Shown here piece by piece: positions 9,001-18,815 of a stretch of DNA of 64,000 nucleotides; position 1 is the stretch's first letter, and the number at the start of each line of letters is the position of its first letter. The notes below the pieces were generated by a model. It searched no databases. It was not told the DNA's origin and worked only from the letters and a program-made list of their open reading frames with translations. Location: the NCBI GenBank assembly GCA_964019335.1, contig OZ025709.1:434001-498000 (forward strand), written 5' to 3'. Source of the stretch: Diplonema japonicum (Eukaryota; Euglenozoa; Diplonemea; Diplonemida; Diplonemidae). Made by a program: the position numbers and the translations under genes.

Positions 9001-12000
9001 GAAGGGCGCAGTGCAAGCCCTTCAAGGACAGCTAAGTAGTTCCCTACTGACAGCTTCGCTTCGATGTGCCTAAACACGGGGTAGCCACTCATGTCAAGTG
9101 GCAGCTGTGTCACGAAGGGCTCCAGCGAGTCAGCCATGCCATCGCGTGTCACCTGCCAGCTTTCCATGAACTGCCGCAACTTGTCACTCCATATCCACTT
9201 TCCCGACCTCTTCAGCTCCCCGATGGTGTCGTAGTTGCGTTCGCATGTGAGTCTAATGTAGTGCCTCTGTATGACTTCTGCCCTTGCACTGCCATGGGCG
9301 GAGAAGGCGTTGATGCTCTCCACGAGCACTGCGTCCGTGATATTGGCAGACACCCGCACATTGAGGAACCTCTTCAAGAACACATCATCATGCAGACACC
9401 CGAAATCACCCACCACACGCACACACCCCAGGTCATCGTGGTTCCACACCTCTGTTTCTGCTGGTGCAACGAAAGTACCAAACGTGCTGCCCAGCCACGG
9501 CCCCTCCCAGTCGCACGGTTTCTCCTTTACAGGAATGTACTTGATGCTCTGGAGCTTGCGGAACATGGCATTCAAATTGTCCGCAAGATCGTTCGGTGTG
9601 CAGGCTCCAACAGAACGTCTCTTGAGGTAGTCTACGAGTACGTGGGCCGCTTTGACTGGGGACTGCGCCTTCTCTATGTTCTCAGCAGCAGTGAGGATCT
9701 CATCAGGCGCCAGTTGTGTGCGCAGGCCGACCTTCTTCAGCAGACCCTCCAAAGCAGCCTCCTTGACAAGCACGCCGCTGAGCTCGTCTCGAAGGTACGG
9801 GAACTTGTTTTCCATGACGCTCGTTTCGAGGCAGGTTGTCGGGGACACGAGACTTCCTGCGACAGAGGTGACGAACTCCAGTTGTGACACGTCCTTCTTA
9901 ACAAGGTCGAGTGTGTGCTCCAAGTTCAGAACGGTCCGCATGAGATCAGACACCTTCTGCACAGGGATCTCTTTGGCTTCAATCTTTTTAAAAACCGTTC
10001 TCAAAAGCTCTTCCGTCCTTTCGTATTTGGCAATCTTGGACCTGTCCAGCATGACAGCGATGTCGCCCCCCTCGTTCAGCACCCCGGGGAGGTCCAGCTC
10101 CACCAGTTGCTCACGAAGTTCAGCCTCTATCTCAGAAGACATCAGCAGCGCGTTTTCGGGAAGCTTACGCAGAGCCGTGCTTCCACAGACACGCAGCATG
10201 GCCGTTTGTTGGCACAGGTACAGGGTGTAGTGTCTGTTTTCTGCGCGGCTTGCCTGCACGAGCAAGTCTAGAAGATCCCGTGCATGCTTTCCTTCGGATG
10301 GTGCCCCGTGTGCCTTGACACTCTCGACCACTGCCCTCACCGCGTCACTTGGGCTGTCCCCATCGACGAATTTCTCAATCCCTTGTATTCTCGGAACCAT
10401 CTTCACACCTGTCCACCGCAGTACTTCTGACAGTGTGCCATCCTCCTCGGGAAGTAAGTAAGACCGCACACGCTGGTGCAGGGGCTCGAAGTTGAGGTCT
10501 CCGTTGCCATCGTCCACAGGCAGCACAGATAGGTCGTCCAGGCAATGGCTTTGGTTGGAGGCTCTCTTAATTGGCGTCTTTGTGTCGAGCCACGTCCACA
10601 GGATTCGTGCCCAGTCTTCGGTCACCTCAAAACCACCATCCTCGTCAAGGATGCTCGGGATGTCCTCTACCTCAAGCTGCCTTACGAACTTTGAATCTTT
10701 AAGTAAGTACTCCACCTCTTTCAAGCACCTCATCACCTTGCCCGAGTTCAAAGGGAGCACCACTTGTTCCTCCACTTGTTGCGGGAAGATAACTACGTTG
10801 TCCTCGCTGAACGCCTGCACAGTACCGTCGTAAAGGTGGCACAACATGCACCCCGCAAGGTCCTCAACATCGTCAGAACTGCGTGTGAATGTCGAAAGCA
10901 ACCACGCAGCGTCCTCGCGGCAAGGCGCGACCTTTTTGTCTCGCAGCCAGCTTCGTATCACACTTCCACTAAGCCGGGGGGGCGCTTCGTGACAGCATTC
11001 CTCGAGAGCCTCCTGCATAAAGGGGAGGACCGTAACTACTGAGCATCCTATCCTTTGGAAGACTTCCTGTTCTTTCTTCGTGCAGCTCTCTAGTTTTGTT
11101 ATCGGCGGCCACGCCTCGAGCTTCTTGCCGCAACAGGTGTAGAAAATGCCTGGGTGATCCAGAACCTTGTTGTAGAAAGCTTTTGAAAAGTACTGCACAT
11201 GCTCAGCACTGTCACCAGTGTGAGGGAACAGGTGCGTCGGTGTCGTTCCGGTCTGCGAGGCACGCACGGTAATGAGCTCCAGCAGTGCGTCCACAGCATT
11301 GTCCAGGTAGCTCTTGTTGATCTTCGACCACTTCTCCTTGTCGCCTCCGTACCCGTCTTGAACTGCGAAGATCGTGCGCCTGTCGGAGCTTGTCCAGAAC
11401 AGTGCGTCTATGTGTGCCTGGCTCTGCGTCTCGATGGGAAGGGGCAGCCTTGCGAAAAAGCGCCCTTTCTCGTCCGCGTCTTCGCCCGCCGCGTCACACA
11501 ACACGGCGACAGTGGCCCCACCGACGTGGCACATTAAGTATCTGCGTGGAGTCACAACCTCGCCATCCCCTTCGCTGTGCGTGGTGGTGCGGATGGTCAC
11601 GCATTGCGTCCCGTCTGCGTTGTCGCTGCTGCTGCGCACGAGCTCTACCAATGTCCTGTTGTCGCCGTCCCTTGTGACCTCACTTACAACAAGCTCGTTG
11701 AGCGACCTCAGGAAGAGCAAGATGAGGTGCCCTTCGCTCACATGTTTCTCCACCATGCTGCGCCACTGGGTTTCTCCAAACACGTAGTCTCTGATGTCGC
11801 TCTCGTCTGCCTTCTCCTCGCTCCGAACAGGGAGTCTTATCAACGTTCCGTCGAAGTGCCTGTCCTCCCCAAACGAGTAACCCAGTGACTTGTATGGACG
11901 GAACTGATCAGGCCACATTTCCGGGAAGTCCCTCTTGTCCATCTCCAGCTTGATGCCAGGCTTGTCGGGTGTCGCACCGACGTCCTCAAGGTGCTTCACG

Positions 12001-15000
12001 TGCGGGTCCAGGAACAGAATGGCTTGCCCGCTCAGGATGGTAGGCTGGTCCGTCAAGTTATAGCATGCGTTGAACCCCAAGCCGTGGCGGCCGATCTTCA
12101 CATCCTCCTCGCCTCGCTTGCCCCCCACGCCCAGTCTGGTGATCGCGCGCCAATCCTTGCTCGAAAATAATGCGTCGTTGTAGAAACACAGTGCCGGCCC
12201 TTGCCACGAGTGCATGCCCCTGGACAGGAGGGACTTCGTTCCGTGGCTGCGTCTGTCAAAGATCATGTGCATGCTCTTTGCGCCTGCGTCTTCAGCATTC
12301 TGAGCGAATTCCAGCGGCAATGAAGCAATCTGGTAGTCCTTCACAGTGTTCTTCAACCTGACTGTGAGAGGTTCCTGCTGTCCCATTACGCACATGCCGT
12401 CGTCGCTTCCCCACACTTGTTGCTTGCCCTCTGCCACCATCATGCTCCCAAGGTTCTGCGCACCGAGGAACAAGGCGGTAGCAAAAGGGATGTCTTCGTG
12501 CAGCAGACTCTGGTCTGCATCATCTAGTTTCGGGTCCGTCTTCAGCCACGCCATGTTGTTGACAACCACTTTCGATGCAGGGCGCAGGTACCCGTTGGTG
12601 TCCAACAGCAGTGCCCCATCAAGGCCTCCTCCTCCTTTTGAAACACTGCAACGCAGTTGTCCAATCACCTTCACACATACATCCTTCTTGTCCGCGTCAA
12701 GAGAGTCTCCAGCCGCCTTCTCGTTGATGGCATGCAGCACGCGCAGTAGGTCCTCCACACTTGGTTGTTCCGCAAGACCCTCGAATACCTTCATGTTGCT
12801 CCACGAACGGGGTATGGACCACAGGTAGGGCTCAGCATCTGTGTGCTGCGATTTGAAAACCTCATTCCTTGTAACTAATTTGAAGCCAGATGGAAGCTCC
12901 AAGCACACCCACTTGAAGTCCTCTGGAAACTCAGGTTCTGCTTCGAGATGCTTGTAGATGAGCTCGCAGGTTTCCACAGCTTCCTTCCACTGGTCGGGAC
13001 ACGCTTCCAACCCAGAGGGGAGTGTCTGCAGATTCCTCACCATGTCGTCCTCCGCAGGTTGCAGTGGGACCTCCAGCATGTCAAGCACGCTCTCAGGTAG
13101 GTCCCTGTGCAAGATAGGTGCGACTTGCCCCACAAGCCTCGCACTTTCTTCCGAGTAGCGTGTCACGTTTCCTTCACCTGCCATGCTGCAGAGGTCTGGG
13201 GACCCGTCCCTTGGCAGCCACCGACATCCTCGCACTTCTTCCAAACCCTCAAAGCCAACGGGATGCCTTTCCAGATACCGTCCCAGCATCAACGCGGTCT
13301 CTCTATCCTCTACCCTGCTGAATAGTAGACGCAGCTCATCTTCGTTCACCACATCCCTCAACCCAAGGGTTTTCAGGGGCGCCACAAGCCTCTCTTCAGC
13401 AGCCCACTCTTCACACATGGTGCACTCAAGCAGGTTGCTCAACCCCGTGAACTTTCGTTCGTCAAGCAACAGCAGGGCCTCCGAAGGGGTTCGGTATCCT
13501 CCACGGGTTGGAACGAAGGCTTCTGCTGCTAGAGCGCGGAGAGCCCTGTCGTCGCATCCATCATCCAGTGTCGGGATGATCTCTTTCAAGACGCGTGAGT
13601 AGCATGCAGGGTCAATGGCACATTTGTTTGGGATCAAACAGTTCAGCAAAACCTCTTCTACACTAGCGCTGGGCACCTCAAAGCAGCGCGTGAGGCATGT
13701 CTCCTCGCGAACAAGCATCTTGAAGTCCAACCCCGTCTCTGCGATGGTGTTCACGAGCTGCTCGTGTATGTCAGGAGGAAGTAGCTTGGTGTCGTGACCT
13801 ACGGAGGAGGACGTCATCTCTGAGCCTGGAAACTTCATGAAGAGAGGAAGTGATTTGAGGCTCTCGGCATGCTCCCTGAGAATGGGTTCCCCCGCATCTT
13901 CAAGCATCCTGCGCACTCTCAGCCACTCCTTCGCGGGTGCGGTGACCAGGTCCGGTTCCACAATCCTTCTTCTTCCAAGAGCCTCAGCAAAGCTGTCAGG
14001 ACTGTACTGTAAGAACAAGCGTTCGCAGATGTGCCTGGGGACATCGGAGGAAGCAAGTACGAAAACACCACAAGCTGCCAAGATCTCTACCAGCTCGCTG
14101 CCTAGCTTCCCGATCTCATAAAAGGTGCTTCTGCGGTTGCTGAATTCTATGACCTCCCCACCACCACCACCAGCGCCTTCAACCGGGAGCACCACCAAAG
14201 GCCCCAAGACATCTATCCCTTCCGTCCCCAAACTTCCTTCCTGTGTTGCTTCCGCCAACCACCCCCAAAGAGCTTGTTTCTGAACGGTCGTGATGTCCCC
14301 CTGCAGCAAAAACAACCGAGCCACAGTGTCGTAGTCGAGAGTGCTCAGCGTCTTCGCCTCGTGCAGCTTGCTGGCCGTCTCGACAGGCACGTCGGCAACA
14401 CGAGCCGACCCTACATCAACAAAGCTCTCCAGAAGTACCCTTTCAGCTTTCGTCTTCAGGGCAATGATGGGCTGCGGCGCGCCCCCGGCTGTCGGGAGCG
14501 CCACAACGCTGTCACACCCAAAGAGGGGGCACAGGTTGCAGCCACCGACATCACCTCCATCGCTGAGGCAGTACTCCAGGACCGTCCACGTGTCCTCGCG
14601 AGACAGGGGCCAAGACCTTTCTCTGTTTCCTTGAAGCCGTCCACGAATGGTTTCTGGTGACTCCTGCTGGCACCCTAACCCTCGGTACTCATCCCACACA
14701 CCGAGACCGAGTGGCACGACCGGGATGCCCAAAGATGTCCACAGGGGGTCAAGCGGGTTGGGGCCACCCGACGTCCTGACCTCTTCCAGCGGGCGCACCA
14801 GGAAGTCGAAGGTCTCAAGAGGCTCGCCGGCAAGGTCGCAGTGCATCCGAGGATGCGAAGGTGCGTTGCTGTAAAAGTACGTGGCGAGCTTCTTCAGGTA
14901 CGGGACACTGGTGTGCGAGGTGACGGGGAACAACCTCAACGGAGTCTCCCTGTCGAACGCGGCGCGGTGTTCCAGGTACAGCGTCCACACACGCGCAACC

Positions 15001-16238
15001 TCCTGCAGAGAGGCCTCGTTGCTGGCTGCAGCGCTGTGGTCGTCAAGCACAAGTGAGCGTCGGTCCGAGCTGGACACAAAGTTGGCGCTCACGCTGACCG
15101 GGGTGCCCGTCTGCAAATCACCCACAGGCAGCCTGCAGCAGATGCTGCCCTGGGTGTCTCGGGTGGCCTGCACCGGCACGGCGACACTTACCTCACCCTC
15201 TTCCAAGATGTGGAACTCGCACTCACTCTTTTTCGGATCATCATAATACTGGGTCAGGAGAGAGATGCTCGGGCTCAAGCTGGAGTGCCTTTCGACAGCG
15301 ATCCTCCTGCGTGCCCTCAGCACGGGCGGTCCTCCCTCTCCTTCGTTGTGTTCCCAAAGCTCAACGGTTTCTATGTTTCGAAGAAACAAGCGGTTCTTGT
15401 GACCACCCTCTTGCTCCGCACACACAAACTGCTCCCAGTCCAAACAAGACTTGCAGATTTCAGAAAGGGCGGCCGTCTCTTTTGTGCGGAGCGGCATGTG
15501 GATCACCGACCCTGGGAAGTCCCTTCCCTCCTTGAAGGCGGTCGGGTCTTCGGTGCACAGCTCGGCGATCGAGGAAAGGGGGGCGAACTGATCGGGGTAG
15601 AACCTCATTACATCTACTTTGTCCAACGAGATCCTTGCACCTGGCCGGGCAGCGTCGGCGAGACCCTTCAGGTACCTCACATGCGGGTCGAGAAAGAGTG
15701 CCCCTGACCCGCTCACCACCACAGGTATGTCAGTGATGTTGTAAGCCGCGTTGAAGCCCAACCCGTGTCGACCAATCTTCCCCTCCCTCATACGCTTCGC
15801 ACCCGTTCCAAGGGACTGCACGCCTTCCCAGTCCTCGCTCTTGAAGCTCGCGTCGTTCCAGAAGTTCAAACTGGGCCCCTGAAGATCTTGCATCTCCCGA
15901 GTCAAGAATTTATTGCCCCCCACCTTCGGTGTTAGCAGGACCACCTTGAGCTTCGTAGCACCAGCGTCATCTGCATTTTGGATCATCTCCCTGAACAGCG
16001 CCACCTCGGTGTAGTCCTTCAAGATGTTCCGCAGCCTCGTTGTCAAGGGCTCGCTCTGCCCACAGGCGCTCACTCCGAGTGGGATCTGTTGCGCGGGTTC
16101 GGATCCGAGAACAGCGGGAACAGTGGGAACAGCGGCGTTGAGACTCATTGCCCCGTAGAACTCTGCGATTGCCCTGGCTACTTTCAACCCTTCCTCCTTT
16201 ACAGAGGTTGTGGCATCCTCCTCTTGCTCTCGTGGCAT
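6057..16238 (-). CDS. Giant sacsin-like protein with two Hsp90-type ATPase modules
   Basis: A single exon of 3393 residues. Sacsin-type (SIRPT) modules join an Hsp90-like ATPase fold to a long helical region and in animals act as co-chaperones; the role here is unknown. Module 1 has the N-box MIQNADDAGATKLKV and the ATP-lid GKIGRHGLGFNAAYNITDIP (at about 15985 and 15770). Module 2 repeats this as FAQNAEDAGAKS and KIGRHGLGFNACYNLTD (about 12300 and 12090), each followed by LFLDPHV. Both keep the glutamate before QNA and the GxxGxG-type lid, so both could bind ATP. A small NSRHAPTP duplication sits near 7600. The ATG at 16238 (MPREQEEDATTS) is preferred: the frame stays open another 102 codons, but those read through a pyrimidine-rich tract that looks like 5' flank. 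The frame ends at TAG 6057 and sacsin-like sequence resumes in another frame at once. Confidence 0.85.
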   Translation of the reverse strand: MPREQEEDATTSVKEEGLKVARAIAEFYGAMSLNAAVPTVPAVLGSEPAQQIPLGVSACGQSEPLTTRLRNILKDYTEVALFREMIQNADDAGATKLKVVLLTPKVGGNKFLTREMQDLQGPSLNFWNDASFKSEDWEGVQSLGTGAKRMREGKIGRHGLGFNAAYNITDIPVVVSGSGALFLDPHVRYLKGLADAARPGARISLDKVDVMRFYPDQFAPLSSIAELCTEDPTAFKEGRDFPGSVIHMPLRTKETAALSEICKSCLDWEQFVCAEQEGGHKNRLFLRNIETVELWEHNEGEGGPPVLRARRRIAVERHSSLSPSISLLTQYYDDPKKSECEFHILEEGEVSVAVPVQATRDTQGSICCRLPVGDLQTGTPVSVSANFVSSSDRRSLVLDDHSAAASNEASLQEVARVWTLYLEHRAAFDRETPLRLFPVTSHTSVPYLKKLATYFYSNAPSHPRMHCDLAGEPLETFDFLVRPLEEVRTSGGPNPLDPLWTSLGIPVVPLGLGVWDEYRGLGCQQESPETIRGRLQGNRERSWPLSREDTWTVLEYCLSDGGDVGGCNLCPLFGCDSVVALPTAGGAPQPIIALKTKAERVLLESFVDVGSARVADVPVETASKLHEAKTLSTLDYDTVARLFLLQGDITTVQKQALWGWLAEATQEGSLGTEGIDVLGPLVVLPVEGAGGGGGEVIEFSNRRSTFYEIGKLGSELVEILAACGVFVLASSDVPRHICERLFLQYSPDSFAEALGRRRIVEPDLVTAPAKEWLRVRRMLEDAGEPILREHAESLKSLPLFMKFPGSEMTSSSVGHDTKLLPPDIHEQLVNTIAETGLDFKMLVREETCLTRCFEVPSASVEEVLLNCLIPNKCAIDPACYSRVLKEIIPTLDDGCDDRALRALAAEAFVPTRGGYRTPSEALLLLDERKFTGLSNLLECTMCEEWAAEERLVAPLKTLGLRDVVNEDELRLLFSRVEDRETALMLGRYLERHPVGFEGLEEVRGCRWLPRDGSPDLCSMAGEGNVTRYSEESARLVGQVAPILHRDLPESVLDMLEVPLQPAEDDMVRNLQTLPSGLEACPDQWKEAVETCELIYKHLEAEPEFPEDFKWVCLELPSGFKLVTRNEVFKSQHTDAEPYLWSIPRSWSNMKVFEGLAEQPSVEDLLRVLHAINEKAAGDSLDADKKDVCVKVIGQLRCSVSKGGGGLDGALLLDTNGYLRPASKVVVNNMAWLKTDPKLDDADQSLLHEDIPFATALFLGAQNLGSMMVAEGKQQVWGSDDGMCVMGQQEPLTVRLKNTVKDYQIASLPLEFAQNAEDAGAKSMHMIFDRRSHGTKSLLSRGMHSWQGPALCFYNDALFSSKDWRAITRLGVGGKRGEEDVKIGRHGLGFNACYNLTDQPTILSGQAILFLDPHVKHLEDVGATPDKPGIKLEMDKRDFPEMWPDQFRPYKSLGYSFGEDRHFDGTLIRLPVRSEEKADESDIRDYVFGETQWRSMVEKHVSEGHLILLFLRSLNELVVSEVTRDGDNRTLVELVRSSSDNADGTQCVTIRTTTHSEGDGEVVTPRRYLMCHVGGATVAVLCDAAGEDADEKGRFFARLPLPIETQSQAHIDALFWTSSDRRTIFAVQDGYGGDKEKWSKINKSYLDNAVDALLELITVRASQTGTTPTHLFPHTGDSAEHVQYFSKAFYNKVLDHPGIFYTCCGKKLEAWPPITKLESCTKKEQEVFQRIGCSVVTVLPFMQEALEECCHEAPPRLSGSVIRSWLRDKKVAPCREDAAWLLSTFTRSSDDVEDLAGCMLCHLYDGTVQAFSEDNVVIFPQQVEEQVVLPLNSGKVMRCLKEVEYLLKDSKFVRQLEVEDIPSILDEDGGFEVTEDWARILWTWLDTKTPIKRASNQSHCLDDLSVLPVDDGNGDLNFEPLHQRVRSYLLPEEDGTLSEVLRWTGVKMVPRIQGIEKFVDGDSPSDAVRAVVESVKAHGAPSEGKHARDLLDLLVQASRAENRHYTLYLCQQTAMLRVCGSTALRKLPENALLMSSEIEAELREQLVELDLPGVLNEGGDIAVMLDRSKIAKYERTEELLRTVFKKIEAKEIPVQKVSDLMRTVLNLEHTLDLVKKDVSQLEFVTSVAGSLVSPTTCLETSVMENKFPYLRDELSGVLVKEAALEGLLKKVGLRTQLAPDEILTAAENIEKAQSPVKAAHVLVDYLKRRSVGACTPNDLADNLNAMFRKLQSIKYIPVKEKPCDWEGPWLGSTFGTFVAPAETEVWNHDDLGCVRVVGDFGCLHDDVFLKRFLNVRVSANITDAVLVESINAFSAHGSARAEVIQRHYIRLTCERNYDTIGELKRSGKWIWSDKLRQFMESWQVTRDGMADSLEPFVTQLPLDMSGYPVFRHIEAKLSVGNYLAVLEGLALRPSKCSEEMQNNIWLKCLEAVESFPDLPELDCERLVAPDVEGVLRPVDQLYFKDITADERPEGRHSLHNIAIPYSNLLKVVKLSTLCINEMTLPLLEECENKNYHTTRANRSNEIENDAIFSEHVRRWVQYCEDAEATDVRVILEMGVNHAESRRLEKHAYNTSLYLHSDSVITDWLPLLRFDEEWRWLLHGSCHASVCSGDTICYLNMCCKDAKKREWPVTVLKNDPRIPRYWSGEASSVCQQGTCIRLDYFVNDNLAAMQFTSFKLRDECLLDIKEYEDRVVFLSNVRYLKIAASKNGEPVSLFPNAEYKVKVEDNGLTQKHTVNGTEWVVARQENTQVAFCGSKRLTGQKVFPDKVQEFQTVLPGCAVFGSLNGSHIALCWARILVSQVPSVTERDIGIFTKLALSYKKKNCSLPFDAAVAATYIREELLGSRFAQVSGSVGPPTTSETITQTTPNSRHAPTPNSRHAPTPKKPLRLEYTDLSSSARKWLYNKAQLVVVPESLAAVFKLFPFLTKPHWDGVHNEFIETAFTDPALYTELFEWIFLALPDYDLTQCPVLCKKGFMHRSEPIWHCSSGTESIVLAKDRILNSIDFLSVVKTQLSDVPKRTGLCDPRNPNHVVSHLQDIDAREFWKHFSERNPYNWIENKIEVLENKIEVRVCRYTADNTSKVKTVLFGKHCALLAPKEPAPWREPLQSLRRMGCWFSCDPMPGSAEASHVGDSREFVAAFLQKHINQLDVSALGVGGLRALLAFVGGKLASSYLQDVKLVVVNHKEYTLRECTFLRSFGSSRKKVIKTVGFAAILRNNFPVFALCEEGFDELEKEPHLSIMSCTETLLKFTLDECLPKEHVIEMLELIATEDLTAHMKDLALVRVGEKRLRDYWDVTDPLVQILMSGQDSSIPAVYSKCMKSCRSFEGLQSLLQPNLSKLRGSVDHEAYQSAFFKTINTLPDAEVERCRSLRGDIFPHNGTCHAVDDVYSAV

Positions 16239-16554
16239 GTCACACACAAGGGTCACGCAGCACCCCGCAAGAGTCCAGCAGGTAGTCCCCAGGGATGCAG
16301 CCTTCTCCGGAACTCTTGGCCTACTTGTTGTGCTCGACTCTTTTTTTTTTTTCGATGCTGAAATATTGTTGTGTGTATGGCCAACAGACAATGGGTGTTT
16401 ATTAATATGAACAAACTGAAAAGAAAAGAAAAAAGAAAGAAAAAGAAGAAAGAAAGAAAAAAGTGGGAGACCGTGCTCCATACAAGTCCTGATAAAGGTG
16501 TCGCACAAGGTGGCAGAGTATATAAAGTAAGGAAGGATCGTCACTTAAAGCGTG
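16239..16554. other. 5' flank of the sacsin-like gene
   Basis: About 300 bp between two minus-strand genes. It contains a T-run at 16341-16352 and an A/G-rich tract (16420-16470) that is pyrimidine-rich in the sense of the sacsin-like gene. This could be a 5' untranslated region or a 5' intron; no upstream coding exon is recognised. Confidence 0.5.
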
Positions 16555-17487
16555 CTATTGCCGTCCGGTGCCCCAAGCCGGGTCATCAGGCGAGAGCGGG
16601 AGGGGTGCGGCAGGTCTTCGAAATGCTTGTCTTGCAAGCTGCTGGAGTTCGTGAACAGGTCGGGGGGGGGTGGCAGTAATTTTACATAGAAATTCATAGA
16701 AAAGGGTCAGCCATTGCTGACTGACGAACTCAAGATCGAGGGACGGCACAGCTCTGAAACCCACACTGATGCACATGCCGGGGTCTGCAATGTCAGCAGA
16801 GGCCATGCTGAAAGCCCTTGACTGCGAAGTCCCGACAGACACCCATTCGGAGTCGCTGCAGTTGTAAGCCTCCCAATGAGCGGTACCCTGTTCTTGTATA
16901 TAGATCGCATGTGTGCCGCTGTTGCTCCTCATCACGATTGTGTTATTACAGACCTTGACCTCCGGCTCGTTAGGCCGTGTGCAGAGTGAGAACCTGACGC
17001 ACACGGCCGACTCTGTCAGTGCCCTGTCCATCCCACGTGGTGTGATTTGCTGCTGAGAGGCAAGGACTGGGGATGCTGCAAGTGTCGTAAGGGGGGTGGT
17101 TGGTAGAATGGGGGGGGCTGGATTCACAGAAGGAGAAGGTAAAACAGGGGCAGAGACAGGTGGGGAGGTGGTGTAAGAAAGCGACGGCGATGGTGGTGCG
17201 CCTCGGAGGGCATCAAGACGCAGCTTCAAGCGGTGTGCTTCGACAAAATCTTCCATCAAAACAGCTTGCTTCTTGCGCTTCTCCAAATCAACGATCTCCG
17301 TATCACCCACGTTCTTAACACTGCGCTTGTTGGCACTGGCAGGCATGCCTCCAAACGCGTATTCAACATTTCGCTCACGATCGTAAGTGGCACCACTTTT
17401 CCCTGGTGTGCTCCGCGCCACCCGCATGGGCGATGGCGGGTCCTTGTAATACAAAGGGGACAGTGGTGGTCCGGGGTACGCCGACAT
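16555..17487 (-). CDS. Hypothetical protein with UVR-like motif and proline-rich linker
   Basis: A 310-residue open frame I do not recognise as a named family. The N-terminus is rich in proline and serine (PGPPLSPLYYKDPPSPMRVA). Residues about 70-95 (KRKKQAVLMEDFVEAHRLKL) resemble a UVR-type helical hairpin as found in UvrB/UvrC and some eukaryotic scaffold proteins. A Ser/Pro/Thr-rich linker with SP and TP sites follows, then a folded C-terminal half containing VCVRFSLCTRPNEPEVKVCN and TIVMRSNSGTHAIYIQEQGT, which looks like beta structure. The C-terminus is again proline-rich (PAAPLPLSPDDPAWGTG). The start is the ATG at 17487. Codon use is like that of neighbouring genes, and the frame is clean, so a real gene is likely. 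Confidence 0.65.
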   Translation of the reverse strand: MSAYPGPPLSPLYYKDPPSPMRVARSTPGKSGATYDRERNVEYAFGGMPASANKRSVKNVGDTEIVDLEKRKKQAVLMEDFVEAHRLKLRLDALRGAPPSPSLSYTTSPPVSAPVLPSPSVNPAPPILPTTPLTTLAASPVLASQQQITPRGMDRALTESAVCVRFSLCTRPNEPEVKVCNNTIVMRSNSGTHAIYIQEQGTAHWEAYNCSDSEWVSVGTSQSRAFSMASADIADPGMCISVGFRAVPSLDLEFVSQQWLTLFYEFLCKITATPPRPVHELQQLARQAFRRPAAPLPLSPDDPAWGTGRQ

Positions 17488-18030
17488 CACAGCTTAGGTC
17501 GGCTCCTGAGTATTATATTCGTGTTGCGACTGAGTGTTCTAGTGCTCAAATAAAAGGGGCGATATAAAAAAAAAAGAAATTAGAGGAAGAGGAGGCAGAC
17601 CAGTACCTTTTTTTTTTTTTCTCTGTTTTCTTTTTTGAAAAGGTTGGGTGGCAATTTACTTTTTTTTTTTTTTGTGTTTTTTTATTTTTTTTATTATTAT
17701 TTTTCTTTCCTGTTCGGTGCGAATGCTACTTGAATGCTGGAGATGGCAGTATGCACAGACCTTCCTTCAGAGATTGGAAACAGGGAAAAAAAAGGAGAAA
17801 GAAATAGAAACAAAAATAAAAATAAAAACAAAAATAAAAAGAGTGCATACACCGCGGTAAAGAGTCAAGACCCTAAGAGAGGGAATAAAAAAAAAAAGTG
17901 GGAGGAAAGAGAAGCAAGTAGAACATATGGCTACTTCTCTATTTGCTTGTGCGTTGTTTGTGGAGTCCTTTCACTGAACCCGACCGCTTTAATGAATTTC
18001 ATCTATAAGCATTTATATAGTTAGGTGTTT

Positions 18031-18061
<31 letters not shown>

Positions 18062-18815
18062 TTTTGTTGATTACCGCAAAGCAAAACAAAAAGATTCTGG
18101 AAGGGAAAGCCCCTCATACCCCTCCAGATGAATCGCAAACGCTGAACCAGAAGAAAAAACCAAAACAGACCGGCAAGTGACACACCGATTCAAAGAATAA
18201 GAAAGAAAATCTTTTAGTGGGAGTGGTGTTGTAGACCTGCAAACCCCGCACTATGCCGACTGGGCTCTGTGGCCCATGATGGATATGGTTGCAGTTTGTC
18301 TTTTCTTTTTTTTTTTTTTTTTTTTCTTCTTTTTTAACTCCCTCAGCACGAAGGTACTAGGAAAACAAACAGGATCCAAGAATAACCCATCTCTTGGCTC
18401 TTGCAAGCACAAGGTGAAGAGAAATAGTCCTGTGGTTTTACATAAACTAGTATTGCACTCCTGAAAATGTAATAATATGGAAAATATTGCAAATCAACTT
18501 TTAAAAAATCAGGGGGGAAACAGTTCTATAATTTATCTGTTTCAAATAATCTGCACCCCAAATATTTTCTTTTCGCTCCATATTAAGTACAAATACAGCA
18601 CTGCCTTTAAAAAATATTTTATATAAAAGAAGAAACACGTTGGCATTAGTATTATTATTATTTTTTTTTCTTTCTTTTTAGTTGTAAAGTGAGGAAATGC
18701 CGAAAATGACATAAGACACCCATGTGAGGTTTCACTCCAAGTCCCTGGTAAAAGTATAAGAAATTATGGGAAAGGGAATTTATGAATAAATATACAGGGT
18801 GTCTTACCGTTACAG
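17488..18815. other. Long low-complexity intergenic region
   Basis: About 1.3 kb without a supported gene. It has poly-T runs at 17608-17620, 17661-17692, 18028-18065 and 18307-18325, an AAAAT/AAAAC-rich tract at 17805-17845, and AT-rich filler. No protein of interest was seen in any frame. Confidence 0.6.

Noticed and set aside
6400-15720. Many plus-strand open frames of 60-270 codons, for example 9066-9887
   Set aside because: They are antisense to the sacsin-like gene, have no recognisable domains, and their composition follows from codon bias of the other strand.
16239-16544. 102 upstream codons in frame with the sacsin-like gene
   Set aside because: They come from a pyrimidine-rich tract (poly-Phe/Leu) and show no family similarity; the ATG at 16238 is preferred.
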